Positions 7,888 through 15,500 of a DNA stretch of 22,368 nucleotides are shown piece by piece. Source of the stretch: Holosporales bacterium (lineage in GTDB: Bacteria > Pseudomonadota > Alphaproteobacteria > BNTO01). The stretch is from NCBI GenBank assembly GCA_031270515.1, contig JAISXM010000045.1, forward strand, positions 1 to 22,368, in the 5' to 3' direction. The notes beneath the pieces were generated by a model. That model saw nothing but the letters and a program-made list of their open reading frames with translations, was not told where the DNA came from and did not search any database. Every line of letters begins with the position of its first letter. Position 1 is the first letter of the stretch. A program made the translations under genes and the position numbers.

Positions 7888-9642
7888 TTAATCCGGTCTG
7901 TCAGAACGCATAGTGTTACTCAACCTTGGGGGGAATACTTTGGAAATATCACCTGTTTGAAAACTACGACCCTTGTCGCGCCAACTATAGGAAAAGTCGC
8001 TGAAAGTGAGCTCCCCTGCGCGAGCAGCACTGAACAATGAATGACCTATACGTTCGAAATCGAAACCATCGCAGAGAGGCGCGGTAATCCATTGCTTACG
8101 TGGACGTTCGCTAGGATACAGATAATTCCAAAGACTACCGCGCAGACCAGAAAGATCCCTATTTATGTCGAAATTCAACCACGGCTGGCTAGTGACACGT
8201 TGTTTGCCCGTAGTCGGCTTACTTAGTAATACAGGGGCAATTCTGTTTAATACTCTAAATGCTGAACTTGGGATCGCAAATATTTGCATGCCAGCACTCG
8301 GGTCTTCTGGAGTATCAGATTTGAATCGGGGATGAGAGTTTATCCATGAGTATTGAGATAACATGCTCATTCCCAGCATATCTAGTCTTGCAGGATATTC
8401 GACGAGACATGAGTCCGTCATCTTGGGACCTAAATACTGATCGGACATTAGATCTGATTCCATTTTATTAACACATAATTTATTATCACGCTCGAAGATC
8501 GAATAATGTTTGTTGCACAGGGCTCTACGCGTTAACAGATCATAACGCATGTCCCCATATTCTAAACAAGTTTGCCAAAGTACATTTTCGTACATGAAAT
8601 CAAACAACTTATTTGCGACACTAATGACCGGCTTGCACGCAAAATATTGGGGATCGTCTTTTATTTCAATACTCCCTATATCTATCAATAGCCTGGCATT
8701 TTGTATTTTATCATCTACCTCTTGTACCCGCGGCTTAATATCTTCAGAAGAAGATTTTGTGAATTCAGAACTAAATATCTTAATAATCTCCACAGACATG
8801 CGTTCAGCTAAGTCGACATCAAATCGATTTTCCTTAAAATGATTCGCCGCGGTCGCCATCTTCTCTGAGTTGTACATACCACCTATTCGTTCCAGATGGG
8901 CAAGAAGCGCTGCTTGATCAGGATTCTCATCGTCCTTGATGTGACGTATCATATCCGGTATGAGTGATCCTATCTTTGCATTATCAAGTGCAGTAATTAT
9001 TTCTATTTTAGCCATTCTCTCGCCCGGTCCTGGTGGCTGCGGCTGTTTCCATGGGGGGATGGAGGGCGGTGGTGCGGGGCGCGCTTGTGGTCTTCTAGCT
9101 TGCGTTCTTGACGCGTTAGCGACTGGTCCTGATTTTGTAGCGACTGGTTTTGATGTTGTCGCGACGGGTTCTGATTTTGTAGCGACTGGTGTAGCGACTG
9201 GTGTAGCAACTGGTGTAGCGACTGGTTCTGACATCAGTATTCTTTTCACCAAATCCGGAAGAAGAATGTCACAACTTGCAGGATCGACGGTTACAATGCT
9301 GGAGCGAAACATTATGTCGATAGAAATGGCACGAATTCTCTCAAGTTTTATTTTCAACGTGTCAGACTTGGGTGCGTCCTTTAATTTGTTCACGACAGGA
9401 CAAACTGCGACCAATGCTGCATAGTGGCTTCCGAACTTGGCAATTAGTTTATCCGCCGCAGATCTGACATCGTTGTCAAAGCAAATGCATTCGACCTCAT
9501 CCAACAGTGCTTTCTCATTTGCTTTATATTCGCCATCTACGGTTGACAATTGGTTATTAAAGAATTCATCAGCCCCAAACGCGTGCAAGCTAAACATTAA
9601 AACAATAGGAAAAACCCGATTTACAAAATGTATTGCAATCAT
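7888..9642 (-). CDS. Secreted protein of unknown function, paralogue of the 13837-15258 product
   Basis: The 584-residue product begins MIAIHFVNRVFPIVLMFSLHA, a clear signal peptide. No enzyme motif is recognised. A proline/alanine/threonine-rich tract (about residues 137-210) contains four PVAT units and then a proline-rich linker PAPPPSIPPWKQPQPPGPG. The ATG at 9642 is chosen over the longer frame to 9699 because GGAG lies 7 nt upstream and the signal peptide then starts cleanly. Similarity to the 473-residue protein is seen in three blocks: signal peptide plus HYAALVA, the segment RLLIDIG...VLW, and RLDMLG...IPSS...VLNRIAPVLLS. This copy is longer mainly because of the low-complexity tract. 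It is possibly transcribed with the downstream ankyrin gene. Confidence 0.8.
   Translation of the reverse strand: MIAIHFVNRVFPIVLMFSLHAFGADEFFNNQLSTVDGEYKANEKALLDEVECICFDNDVRSAADKLIAKFGSHYAALVAVCPVVNKLKDAPKSDTLKIKLERIRAISIDIMFRSSIVTVDPASCDILLPDLVKRILMSEPVATPVATPVATPVATKSEPVATTSKPVATKSGPVANASRTQARRPQARPAPPPSIPPWKQPQPPGPGERMAKIEIITALDNAKIGSLIPDMIRHIKDDENPDQAALLAHLERIGGMYNSEKMATAANHFKENRFDVDLAERMSVEIIKIFSSEFTKSSSEDIKPRVQEVDDKIQNARLLIDIGSIEIKDDPQYFACKPVISVANKLFDFMYENVLWQTCLEYGDMRYDLLTRRALCNKHYSIFERDNKLCVNKMESDLMSDQYLGPKMTDSCLVEYPARLDMLGMSMLSQYSWINSHPRFKSDTPEDPSAGMQIFAIPSSAFRVLNRIAPVLLSKPTTGKQRVTSQPWLNFDINRDLSGLRGSLWNYLYPSERPRKQWITAPLCDGFDFERIGHSLFSAARAGELTFSDFSYSWRDKGRSFQTGDISKVFPPRLSNTMRSDRPD
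9117..9230 (-). repeat. In-frame PVAT tandem repeat
   Basis: Four near-identical 12-bp units (plus-strand GTAGCGACTGGT, 9179-9226) encode PVAT, next to longer degenerate units encoding KSEPVATTSKPVATKSGPVA. The tract separates the N-terminal part from the rest of the 584-residue protein and is absent from its paralogue, so it is a recent expansion in a linker. The 12-bp period keeps the frame. Confidence 0.8.
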
Positions 9643-9701
9643 AATATATCTCCAAAATATACAGACAGAGCGCCTGTCAGACAAAACAATATTCACCATA
9701 T

Positions 9702-9732
9702 ATTATAATTGTATCGTGACAAGTAATGACAA
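9702..9732 (-). promoter_or_regulatory. Putative promoter of the 584-residue secreted-protein gene
   Basis: On the minus strand TATAAT (9707-9702) lies 19 bp after TTGTCA (9732-9727), a slightly long spacer. A second TTGTCA (9722-9717) is only 9 bp away; the two form a TGACAAGT direct repeat with 10-bp spacing, which could instead be an operator. A TATAATATA stretch is also found upstream of the paralogue. Confidence 0.4.
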
Positions 9733-9750
9733 GTCTATATAAATAATGAC

Positions 9751-9793
9751 GCGTTGATGTAGATGAATTCAAACCAATATCACATTGCAACGC
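9751..9793. other. Bulged inverted repeat in the divergent intergenic region
   Basis: GCGTTGATGT (9751-9760) can pair with ACATTGCAACGC (9782-9793), with a two-base bulge. It lies between the divergent secreted-protein gene and the phage-like group. No U-tract follows. The rest of 9733-9856 shows no gene. Confidence 0.3.
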
Positions 9794-9856
9794 ATAGTAT
9801 TTAAAACGAATATTAAATCAAACATTGGGTATACATTGGCTTTTTTTATACACCGG

Positions 9857-9934
9857 GTCCCCATAACAAACAATTTGAAGCTCGTTGTATTATAAGGCTT
9901 AGGTGAGGATAAAAATTCAAATTGTTTTTATGGG
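9857..9934 (-). repeat. About 80-bp palindromic dispersed element, copy 3 (inverted)
   Basis: The copy reads TCCCCATAACAAACAATTTG at its left end and AAATTGTTTTTATGGG at its right end, the reverse complement of the copies at 67 and 2592. The core AGCCTTATAATACAACGAGC on the minus strand is close to that of copy 2. It lies 107 bp before the phage-like gene group. Confidence 0.8.
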
Positions 9935-9970
9935 CAGATATAGTGGGCTAAAGTGGGACATCTTTGTTTT

Positions 9971-9999
9971 TCTAATTCGCCCCTAATGCATGCTGTAAT
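9971..9999 (+). promoter_or_regulatory. Possible extended -10 promoter of the phage-like gene group
   Basis: TGTAAT (9994-9999) preceded by TGC gives an extended -10, with a weak TCTAAT (9971-9976) 17 bp upstream. The assignment rests partly on AATTCGCCCC (9974-9983), which is also inside the dnaB promoter at the same distance (about 40 bp) from the palindromic element. Confidence 0.35.
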
Positions 10000-10041
10000 G
10001 ATAATAGACAGAACGAGACCTTTTACCCCATGAGGAGCGTC

Positions 10042-11535
10042 ATGACGATTCGATTATTATCACCAGACCAAGAATTAATCCGCAATATTGTTTGTGTCGA
10101 AATAAACCAAAACGAAAAGCTGTATAGCATGTGTTTGCACTTTTATGATGAAGACAATGCGTCAAACTCCCCCTGGTTCGAGGATTTGACACAGCGCACA
10201 CATACGCTTATGCAAAACGACACCCCGCTTTTTTCAGGCGCGCTAGTTTCCGCAACCGAACCAGATGCACTTGGCCTGCGCACGTTGACGTTTCTATCGC
10301 CCAGTGCAGGTTCGCCCGCCGCAGATTTGTCGCCTACATCAGGTGCGCCCACCTCAGATGCGTCGCCTACCTCAGGTGCGCCCACCTCAGATGCGTCGCC
10401 TACCTCAGGTGAGCCCACCGCAGATGCGTCGCCTACCGCAGGTGCGCCCACCTCAGATGCGTCGCCTAGCACACTCAAAACGACAGACGAAGTCGACCTC
10501 ACTCCATACGTTTTTGACAAGTCGCTAAAATTCTCCGACCCCTTGCCCCCGCGCGCGATAAATGTTGAGCTGCAAGCTGACTGGATCCAACGCAACTCCG
10601 GCATCCTTGATTTAGCCTCCAGCATCTCTGCACGCTTTCCCCAAGGCATCATCAGCTCGCTGAACGCAAATCTTGGCGAATGTGCTCCAAATACGCACAA
10701 ATCCGGATACACAATACTGGAGTCCTCATTTGAATCAATATTGCCCCCATCCACGGGAGTACTGGACGCATACCCCGTGCAAACGCCCGCGCTGGTCATC
10801 GAGGATTCGCCCCAAACCCTTCCTCGCTACTGGTTTAAAGCTCGGTGGAAATTCGCATGGGAATACGAACAAAAGCGCGTCGAAAAGCTGTCGATACAGT
10901 TGCCTTTTTGTCCATTTGGAAAAGACGACGAGCGCATTCACCTGAAAGTGCAAGGATTTGAACAATTACCCCGCTTCAGCGCGCATTTGGCAACGCTGCA
11001 CACGTTGTGGCCTGATATAACAAACGACGCAATTGCTTCGTTAAAAAAGGACTTATATGTCAAGTACCAATCCACTGCGGCGTGCTCTGTGCCATTTGAA
11101 ATAGGCGCGACTCTACGTTTACAGCAATCCGTAAAAATAACTTACGCCAACGGCAGCGTTTCAGGTCAATTGCGCGAGATCGCCTGCGTGTGTGATGGCG
11201 CGAACAAACGGTACGCAAATTTGTCCATATCGGTCGCTCCCCCGTGGTTACAGCAGTGGAGGCAGGCGAATTACGCGCTCAAAGAGATCGTCGAAGCATC
11301 TGCGCTTGAGGGATTAACGGATCGCGAGCTCACGGAGACGACAGGCGTAACGGACATAATCATAGAAAACGACGCCGATGTGCAGTTTGAAAAGCTGGCG
11401 TCGCAACACATCGCTTCGCATCAGCGGCTGCGCGAACTTTTGGATGAGCACTCCACGCGTATTGTCGTGCGCATGCGGGATTTGAAAACCAAACGGCACT
11501 TGGTTCATTTGCTAGAGGGGCAGGTGACGCGGTGA
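10042..11535 (+). CDS. Unrecognised phage-like protein, first gene of the lysis group
   Basis: The 497-residue product (MTIRLLSPDQELIRNIVCVE...) matches no family I can name. It has no signal peptide or membrane segment, and looks like a beta-rich structural protein: alternating hydrophobic strands in the N-terminal 85 residues, then an 11-residue tandem repeat tract (about residues 86-143), then a large C-terminal part with ARWKFAWEYEQKRVEKLSIQLP and a charged end. The ATG at 10042 is preferred to one at 10030 because AGGAG (10032-10036) lies at good distance before it. It is followed at 70 bp by another unknown gene and then by endolysin and holin genes, so a tail or baseplate-like role is possible. 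This is inferred from context only. Confidence 0.75.
   Translation: MTIRLLSPDQELIRNIVCVEINQNEKLYSMCLHFYDEDNASNSPWFEDLTQRTHTLMQNDTPLFSGALVSATEPDALGLRTLTFLSPSAGSPAADLSPTSGAPTSDASPTSGAPTSDASPTSGEPTADASPTAGAPTSDASPSTLKTTDEVDLTPYVFDKSLKFSDPLPPRAINVELQADWIQRNSGILDLASSISARFPQGIISSLNANLGECAPNTHKSGYTILESSFESILPPSTGVLDAYPVQTPALVIEDSPQTLPRYWFKARWKFAWEYEQKRVEKLSIQLPFCPFGKDDERIHLKVQGFEQLPRFSAHLATLHTLWPDITNDAIASLKKDLYVKYQSTAACSVPFEIGATLRLQQSVKITYANGSVSGQLREIACVCDGANKRYANLSISVAPPWLQQWRQANYALKEIVEASALEGLTDRELTETTGVTDIIIENDADVQFEKLASQHIASHQRLRELLDEHSTRIVVRMRDLKTKRHLVHLLEGQVTR
10297..10461 (+). repeat. Five in-frame 33-bp units (SPTSGAPTSDA)
   Basis: Units at 10297, 10330, 10363, 10396 and 10429 encode SPSAGSPAADL, SPTSGAPTSDA twice, SPTSGEPTADA and SPTAGAPTSDA; a partial unit SPS follows. 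The near identity of units 2, 3 and 5 at the DNA level indicates recent slippage or recombination. The tract sits between two apparently folded parts and would be a flexible Ser/Thr/Pro linker. Confidence 0.9.
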
Positions 11536-11592
11536 CATGGTGAATCGGTTTTTTAGACGCAAGAGTAAAGATTCAAGTCGTTTTTTTACAAA

Positions 11593-11599
11593 AAGGAGG
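11593..11599 (+). promoter_or_regulatory. Strong ribosome-binding site that sets the start at 11606
   Basis: AAGGAGG lies 6 nt before the ATG at 11606. It decides against the in-frame ATG at 11537, which has no such site and would add a poorly conserved, basic 23-residue leader. Confidence 0.8.
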
Positions 11600-11605
11600 C
11601 CTCCC

Positions 11606-12457
11606 ATGATTTTTCTGAACTACAAACATATTGACGATTTTTTCCAAATTGAAGAAAACTTCGTGCGCTCGACGGACGACATTAACTGCAACGATGCGAC
11701 CATATCGGTGCGTGCGCGGAGCTGTGTGTGCCCTGCGAAAAATCTGCAAATACAGGCGCGCATTGTTTTGCAAACGGAAACACTCGAAGTTTTTATCAAT
11801 TACGACACGGGAAAGCAACGTTTTGAGAAAATTCCGTTCAAAGAGGTGCAGCTTATACGTAACGTGCGCTTATTCGCGGAACCAACGGAGGGCTCACCTA
11901 ATAAACATGCTGACGGTTCGCCCGACAAACATGCCGACACCGCGTCACATGCCGACACCTCGCAACCCCACGGCTCGCCCTATGCCGACACCGCGTCCCA
12001 CAAATATGCTGACGCCGCGCAACCCCACAGCTCGGTTCTGCTGCTGGACAAAGCGTTCCCTCACGTTCCCAATGGCGCGGTGTTAAACGTTTCGCACAAC
12101 GCGACACGTCACCCCGTATATTCTGAGCCATTGCAAGGTGTGGCGCTTCCGCTTTGGCATATAGGCGGAACCTGGCATGAGAACGGCAATGAGCATGATA
12201 TTGAGTCCGTTTTCATTTTTCCTAGTGTAAACGCAAACGCTCCACGAGGCGCTGACATTAACCGGGTTAGATTTTCCGAGTTGTCGACGTATCCAAACGT
12301 CGCGCTCTTTCCGCAAACGCCTGAGCCGTGGAGCTTGAAGCGCGCAGCGGAGAACGGGGACATCAAATGGCGCGTGGAGGGGCATGCTTTGCGGTCGACT
12401 CGCATAGAAATTGTGTCAAAGGAGAGGGCGGTCGTTACCTTCGCGGATAGTGAATAA
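11606..12457 (+). CDS. Unrecognised phage-like protein with His-rich repeat tract
   Basis: The 283-residue product begins MIFLNYKHIDDFFQIEENFV and belongs to no family I recognise. There is no signal peptide or membrane segment. The N-terminal 95 residues and the C-terminal 140 look like two compact beta-rich parts, joined by a low-complexity tract (about residues 96-143) rich in HAD, SP and SH. The C-terminal part includes LPLWHIGGTWHENGNEHDIESVF. It follows the 497-residue gene with the same orientation and a 70-bp gap, and precedes the endolysin by 94 bp; an accessory structural role in a phage-derived particle is a guess from position. Confidence 0.72.
   Translation: MIFLNYKHIDDFFQIEENFVRSTDDINCNDATISVRARSCVCPAKNLQIQARIVLQTETLEVFINYDTGKQRFEKIPFKEVQLIRNVRLFAEPTEGSPNKHADGSPDKHADTASHADTSQPHGSPYADTASHKYADAAQPHSSVLLLDKAFPHVPNGAVLNVSHNATRHPVYSEPLQGVALPLWHIGGTWHENGNEHDIESVFIFPSVNANAPRGADINRVRFSELSTYPNVALFPQTPEPWSLKRAAENGDIKWRVEGHALRSTRIEIVSKERAVVTFADSE
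11890..12035 (+). repeat. In-frame degenerate KHAD/SPH tandem tract
   Basis: Imperfect repetitions of AAACATGC(T/C)GAC and CCGACACCGCGTC encode KHADGSPDKHADTASHADTS and a second copy SPYADTASHKYADAAQPHSS. Phasing varies between 9 and about 48 bp but the frame is kept. Seven histidines fall in about 48 residues, so metal binding is conceivable but not shown. Confidence 0.75.
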
Positions 12458-12551
12458 GATTTGAGATATGTATCAATATCTTTTGCCTGTTTAAGGCGAG
12501 AACTCAATATTTGAATATTAATACAGACTACTTTAACAAAGGAGTACCAAT

Positions 12552-12983
12552 ATGACAAACAGCATTCAACAAATTTCGGAAACTGATGTGCAAACTCTTT
12601 GTGCAACCATTTATGGTGAAGCAAGGGGAGAGCTGACTTATGTCCAAGGGGGGCTGGCGGCGTTAATTGCGGTTGGCAACGTCGTCGCGAATAGAGCAAC
12701 GCGACAAAATAAAACGGTAGCTCAAGTCTGCCTGTGTCCTCTGCAATTTTCGTGCTGGAACGAAGGTGACCCAAATCGGCACGCCATAGAAAACGCAATA
12801 AAACAGAAGCCTGAAGTGTTTCAAATATGCATGTACGTCGCCAATGGAGTGCTGCGAATGGACTGGCCCGACTTAACAAACGGAGCGACCCACTATTACG
12901 CACAGAGCTTGGCTACCCCGCCGTTTTGGGCGAATAGTATGAAGTTGCAAGTAAAAATTGGACATCATTTATTTTTTAAATAA
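12552..12983 (+). CDS. SleB/CwlJ-type cell-wall hydrolase (phage-like endolysin)
   Basis: The 143-residue product is a Hydrolase_2 (SleB) domain protein, an enzyme that cuts the peptidoglycan glycan backbone. Diagnostic features are TIYGEARGE with the catalytic Glu (E23), GGLAALIAVGNVVANRA, QFSCWNEGDPNR and the C-terminal THYYAQSL...PPFWANS...IGHHLFF. The domain fills the whole protein, and there is no signal peptide, which suits an endolysin released by a holin. GGAG (12541-12544) lies 7 nt before the ATG. The next gene, 40 bp downstream, is a small membrane protein like a holin. It could alternatively be a cellular cortex-lytic enzyme, but the missing signal peptide argues against that. Confidence 0.9.
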   Translation: MTNSIQQISETDVQTLCATIYGEARGELTYVQGGLAALIAVGNVVANRATRQNKTVAQVCLCPLQFSCWNEGDPNRHAIENAIKQKPEVFQICMYVANGVLRMDWPDLTNGATHYYAQSLATPPFWANSMKLQVKIGHHLFFK

Positions 12984-13023
12984 CGTTTTAATTCAGTACA
13001 TATAAGTAATAACGAGGAATATC

Positions 13024-13560
13024 ATGGCCTTTCCATTCATAGCCGCAGCGCTCAGCTTTGCAGAATTTGCACCCACATTAATCAAATGGCTATCTGGCAA
13101 TAAAAATGCGGACCACATAGCCTCCGAGATTATCAACATTGCGAAAAATATCACACAATGCACCACGCCAGAAGAGGCCCTACAGCGCATGCGCGACAAT
13201 CGCGCGCTAGCAGATGATTTTCAACTGGCGGTATACAAATCGCAAACAGAGTGGGAAATCGCGTTGTTGGAAGACCGGCAGCTCGCCAGAGAGCGCGACT
13301 TGGAGTTCCTAAAAGCAGGGCACGCGAATCGTCGCGCGGACTTGATGGTGGTGTCGGCCGCGTTAGGGTTAATATTGTGCCTGCTGTCGCTTGCGTTTTA
13401 CTCCGACGTATTGCCAGGCGAGGCGGTCGGCATCATATCGACAATTGCGGGGATTTTTGGCGGCTGCTTAAAGGATGCATTTGCGTTTGAATTTGGCTCA
13501 TCCAGGGGAAGCCGCGTCAAAGACTCAACGGTCGCAGCTATGCTTGAGCGAGTTGGGTAG
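13024..13560 (+). CDS. Small membrane protein resembling three-TM gene-transfer-agent holins
   Basis: The 178-residue product has an N-terminal amphipathic/hydrophobic stretch (residues 3-24), a charged helical middle, and two clear membrane segments at about 107-127 (LMVVSAALGLILCLLSLAFY) and 134-152. It ends with FEFGSSRGSRVKDS, a tail I associate with holin-like proteins of phages and of gene transfer agents (PF11351 group). GAGGA lies 5 nt before the ATG. Its place 40 bp after a SleB endolysin without signal peptide supports a holin that lets the endolysin reach the wall. Recognition is by overall form rather than by a strict motif. Confidence 0.75.
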   Translation: MAFPFIAAALSFAEFAPTLIKWLSGNKNADHIASEIINIAKNITQCTTPEEALQRMRDNRALADDFQLAVYKSQTEWEIALLEDRQLARERDLEFLKAGHANRRADLMVVSAALGLILCLLSLAFYSDVLPGEAVGIISTIAGIFGGCLKDAFAFEFGSSRGSRVKDSTVAAMLERVG

Positions 13561-13621
13561 ATGCCCTCAATAGACTTCTTTCCAAACTCCTCAGAAACTG
13601 ACTTTTGGTGCGTAGATCCGG

Positions 13622-13738
13622 GGCTCGCGGGACCCCATTTGACTCGTCAAATGGGAACCCGGCTCGCGGGACCCCATTCAACAAGTTGAACGGGAACCCG
13701 GCTCGCGGGACCCCATTCAACAAGTTGAATGGGAACCC
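13622..13738. repeat. Three tandem 39-bp hairpin units
   Basis: Units start at 13622, 13661 and 13700 with GGCTCGCGGGACCCCATT. Each has a 10-bp stem between CCC and GGG, extended by CGGG/CCCG. Unit 1 has CATTTGAC/GTCAAATG while units 2 and 3 have CATTCAAC/GTTGAATG (unit 2 with one mismatch), so two base pairs have changed on both sides together. They lie between the convergent holin-like gene and the 473-residue secreted-protein gene and may end transcription from both. The remaining intergenic DNA, 13561-13621 and 13739-13836, shows no gene. Confidence 0.85.
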
Positions 13739-13836
13739 GGCTCCGAGCCTCCTGCAAAAATCCTAGATTCTGATGGATTGGAATAAAGTATATTGGAGAA
13801 CGGCCAATGTGCGCAAAAGAACACTTACATCTGCGG

Positions 13837-15258
13837 CTACTCACACCGATATACAAACTCTGTGGATTCTCCCCCGTCAGGAACAAAGTCTTTGACGGAT
13901 AGTAGTTCGTTTTCAATAGCAGACATAACTGTCCGACTTATGTCCCCCAATACTCCACTGAGCTGGGGTTGCGTGGTCTGTATTTCCATCAATGCATTAG
14001 GCGGATCACTATTGATAGCATTGCGCGCAGCAGAGACGCTTTCCTGCATCCAGCACATTAACGGATTTGGTCGCTTAAGATTGCTCACTAACGTTGGGAT
14101 TACGGCGTTTAAGACCCCAGGCATTGAACTTGGGTACGCAGCAGCCACGCATATCGATACGTTTTTATCCACTTCACTCTGATTCCCTCCATTAGCCAGA
14201 GGTTGTATTTGGTTACACTTAAACGAGCTCTCTCCAAGCGAATCTAGTCGCATAGTATCAACATTTGATTTTTCAATTTGCACCCCTTTTCTTTTCGTTA
14301 CAACGAATGTTCCGTTTTTCCACTTAACTGTATCATCTATTCCTTTTAATCCAATCCTTGATTCATTCACCAATGAGGTTATCAAGCATTGGATCGCGGG
14401 AAGATGTGCGACTCCGTACCAGAGTACGTAGTCATGCACGACGTCAATCAGTGCATTCGTGAGCGCAATGATCGGCTCAAGTTCAACATATTGGGTCCCT
14501 AATACCGGAATACGCCCGATGTCGCTCAATCGACGGGCCGCTTGCACTTGACGACCAAACTCACGGATTGATCCGTCTTGAGTAGATTTTACGTGTTCAG
14601 AACAACAGGTCTTAATAACTTCCACGCACATGGTTTCGACATCGTTGAAATTAAATGGATTTTTCTCAAAAGAGTTCCTCACTTTTACAGGATCTTCATC
14701 CGTAACGTATTCACAGCGTTCCTTGCCCTTGGGTAACAGCAGATCTTTAACCGTTTGTTGTACTCCCGCGAGACGAACGGCAGCAGCGATGGCTTGCCCA
14801 CCCATAAAGTGTGGCTCTGATGCTGTATGGGGCGTGTCGGACATGTCGGACATAAATGTGTTTCTCCCCAACACCTGCAAAGGAGCATACTCGTCTGTAT
14901 AGTTGACGAGCACAGCGCGAGAATGAAACATGATGTAGGAAAAAACGGCACAAAATCGCTGACGCAGTTCATTCCTATCAGGTACGGAGGCGCGATCTAA
15001 CTCCGGCGCACATTCACTAAGTGCGACCAATGCTGCATAGTTGCCTTTTAACGCATGAATTATTTTATCTGCCGCATTTTCAATTGTTTGATCATTGCAA
15101 ATATCAGAAATCTGACGTACAAATCTCTCTTTATCTTCATTTATGCGCGCCCTGACATAGGAGTACTGATTTTTAAAATAAGCATCATACTCAGATGCGT
15201 GTAAACTAAATATTAAAACAATCGGGATGAACCGACTTATCAATCGCATTACAATCAT
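13837..15258 (-). CDS. Secreted protein of unknown function, paralogue of the 7888-9642 product
   Basis: The 473-residue product starts MIVMRLISRFIPIVLIFSLHA, a signal peptide nearly the same as in the 584-residue paralogue (FPIVLMFSLHA). The ATG at 15258 is chosen because GAGG lies 6 nt upstream; the frame is open to 15300. Shared blocks are AADKI...GNYAALVAL, the region METMCVEVIKTCCSEH-like segment with RLSDIG and DYVLW, and RLDSLGESS...YPSSMPGVLNAVIPTLVS, in the same order. The PVAT and proline-rich tract of the paralogue is replaced by a shorter Met/Asp/Ser-rich linker. No catalytic motif is recognised. Hairpin units follow its 3' end, as in the paralogue. Confidence 0.8.
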   Translation of the reverse strand: MIVMRLISRFIPIVLIFSLHASEYDAYFKNQYSYVRARINEDKERFVRQISDICNDQTIENAADKIIHALKGNYAALVALSECAPELDRASVPDRNELRQRFCAVFSYIMFHSRAVLVNYTDEYAPLQVLGRNTFMSDMSDTPHTASEPHFMGGQAIAAAVRLAGVQQTVKDLLLPKGKERCEYVTDEDPVKVRNSFEKNPFNFNDVETMCVEVIKTCCSEHVKSTQDGSIREFGRQVQAARRLSDIGRIPVLGTQYVELEPIIALTNALIDVVHDYVLWYGVAHLPAIQCLITSLVNESRIGLKGIDDTVKWKNGTFVVTKRKGVQIEKSNVDTMRLDSLGESSFKCNQIQPLANGGNQSEVDKNVSICVAAAYPSSMPGVLNAVIPTLVSNLKRPNPLMCWMQESVSAARNAINSDPPNALMEIQTTQPQLSGVLGDISRTVMSAIENELLSVKDFVPDGGESTEFVYRCE

Positions 15259-15326
15259 AATATCCTCTAAATGTATATATTTAGCGGGGAGCATGCCCAC
15301 GTCTAAACACCGATATCCATACTATA

Positions 15327-15356
15327 GTTATATTATAATACGCAATGATATGTCAA
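15327..15356 (-). promoter_or_regulatory. Putative sigma-70 promoter of the 473-residue secreted-protein gene
   Basis: A perfect TTGACA (15356-15351, minus strand) is followed 18 bp later by TATAAC (15332-15327). The start would be near 15320, giving a leader of about 60 nt. A TATAAT at only 13-bp spacing overlaps and is less likely. Confidence 0.5.
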
Positions 15357-15500
15357 GATAGATTATTGCTCTCAATGTTTTTGTGGCAGGCCTGGGCCGC
15401 TTATGAATGATGCAATACCAAGTGGAATTGGTCAAGAAAAATGTGCGGCTTAGGTTGTGATTCCCCCTGCTCACGTCAGCGGTGTTTTATCGAAACATAT
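15357..15500. other. Intergenic DNA, nothing recognised
   Basis: This divergent stretch between the secreted-protein promoter and the tandem repeats contains no supported gene or RNA. No promoter for the giant downstream gene could be picked with confidence. Confidence 0.3.

Noticed and set aside
12109..12903. 264-residue minus-strand frame opposite the phage-like genes
   Set aside because: It overlaps the SleB gene and the 283-residue gene antisense; those have better ribosome-binding sites and, for SleB, diagnostic motifs.
13622..13738. CRISPR array
   Set aside because: The three 39-bp units are directly adjacent with no unique spacers between them.
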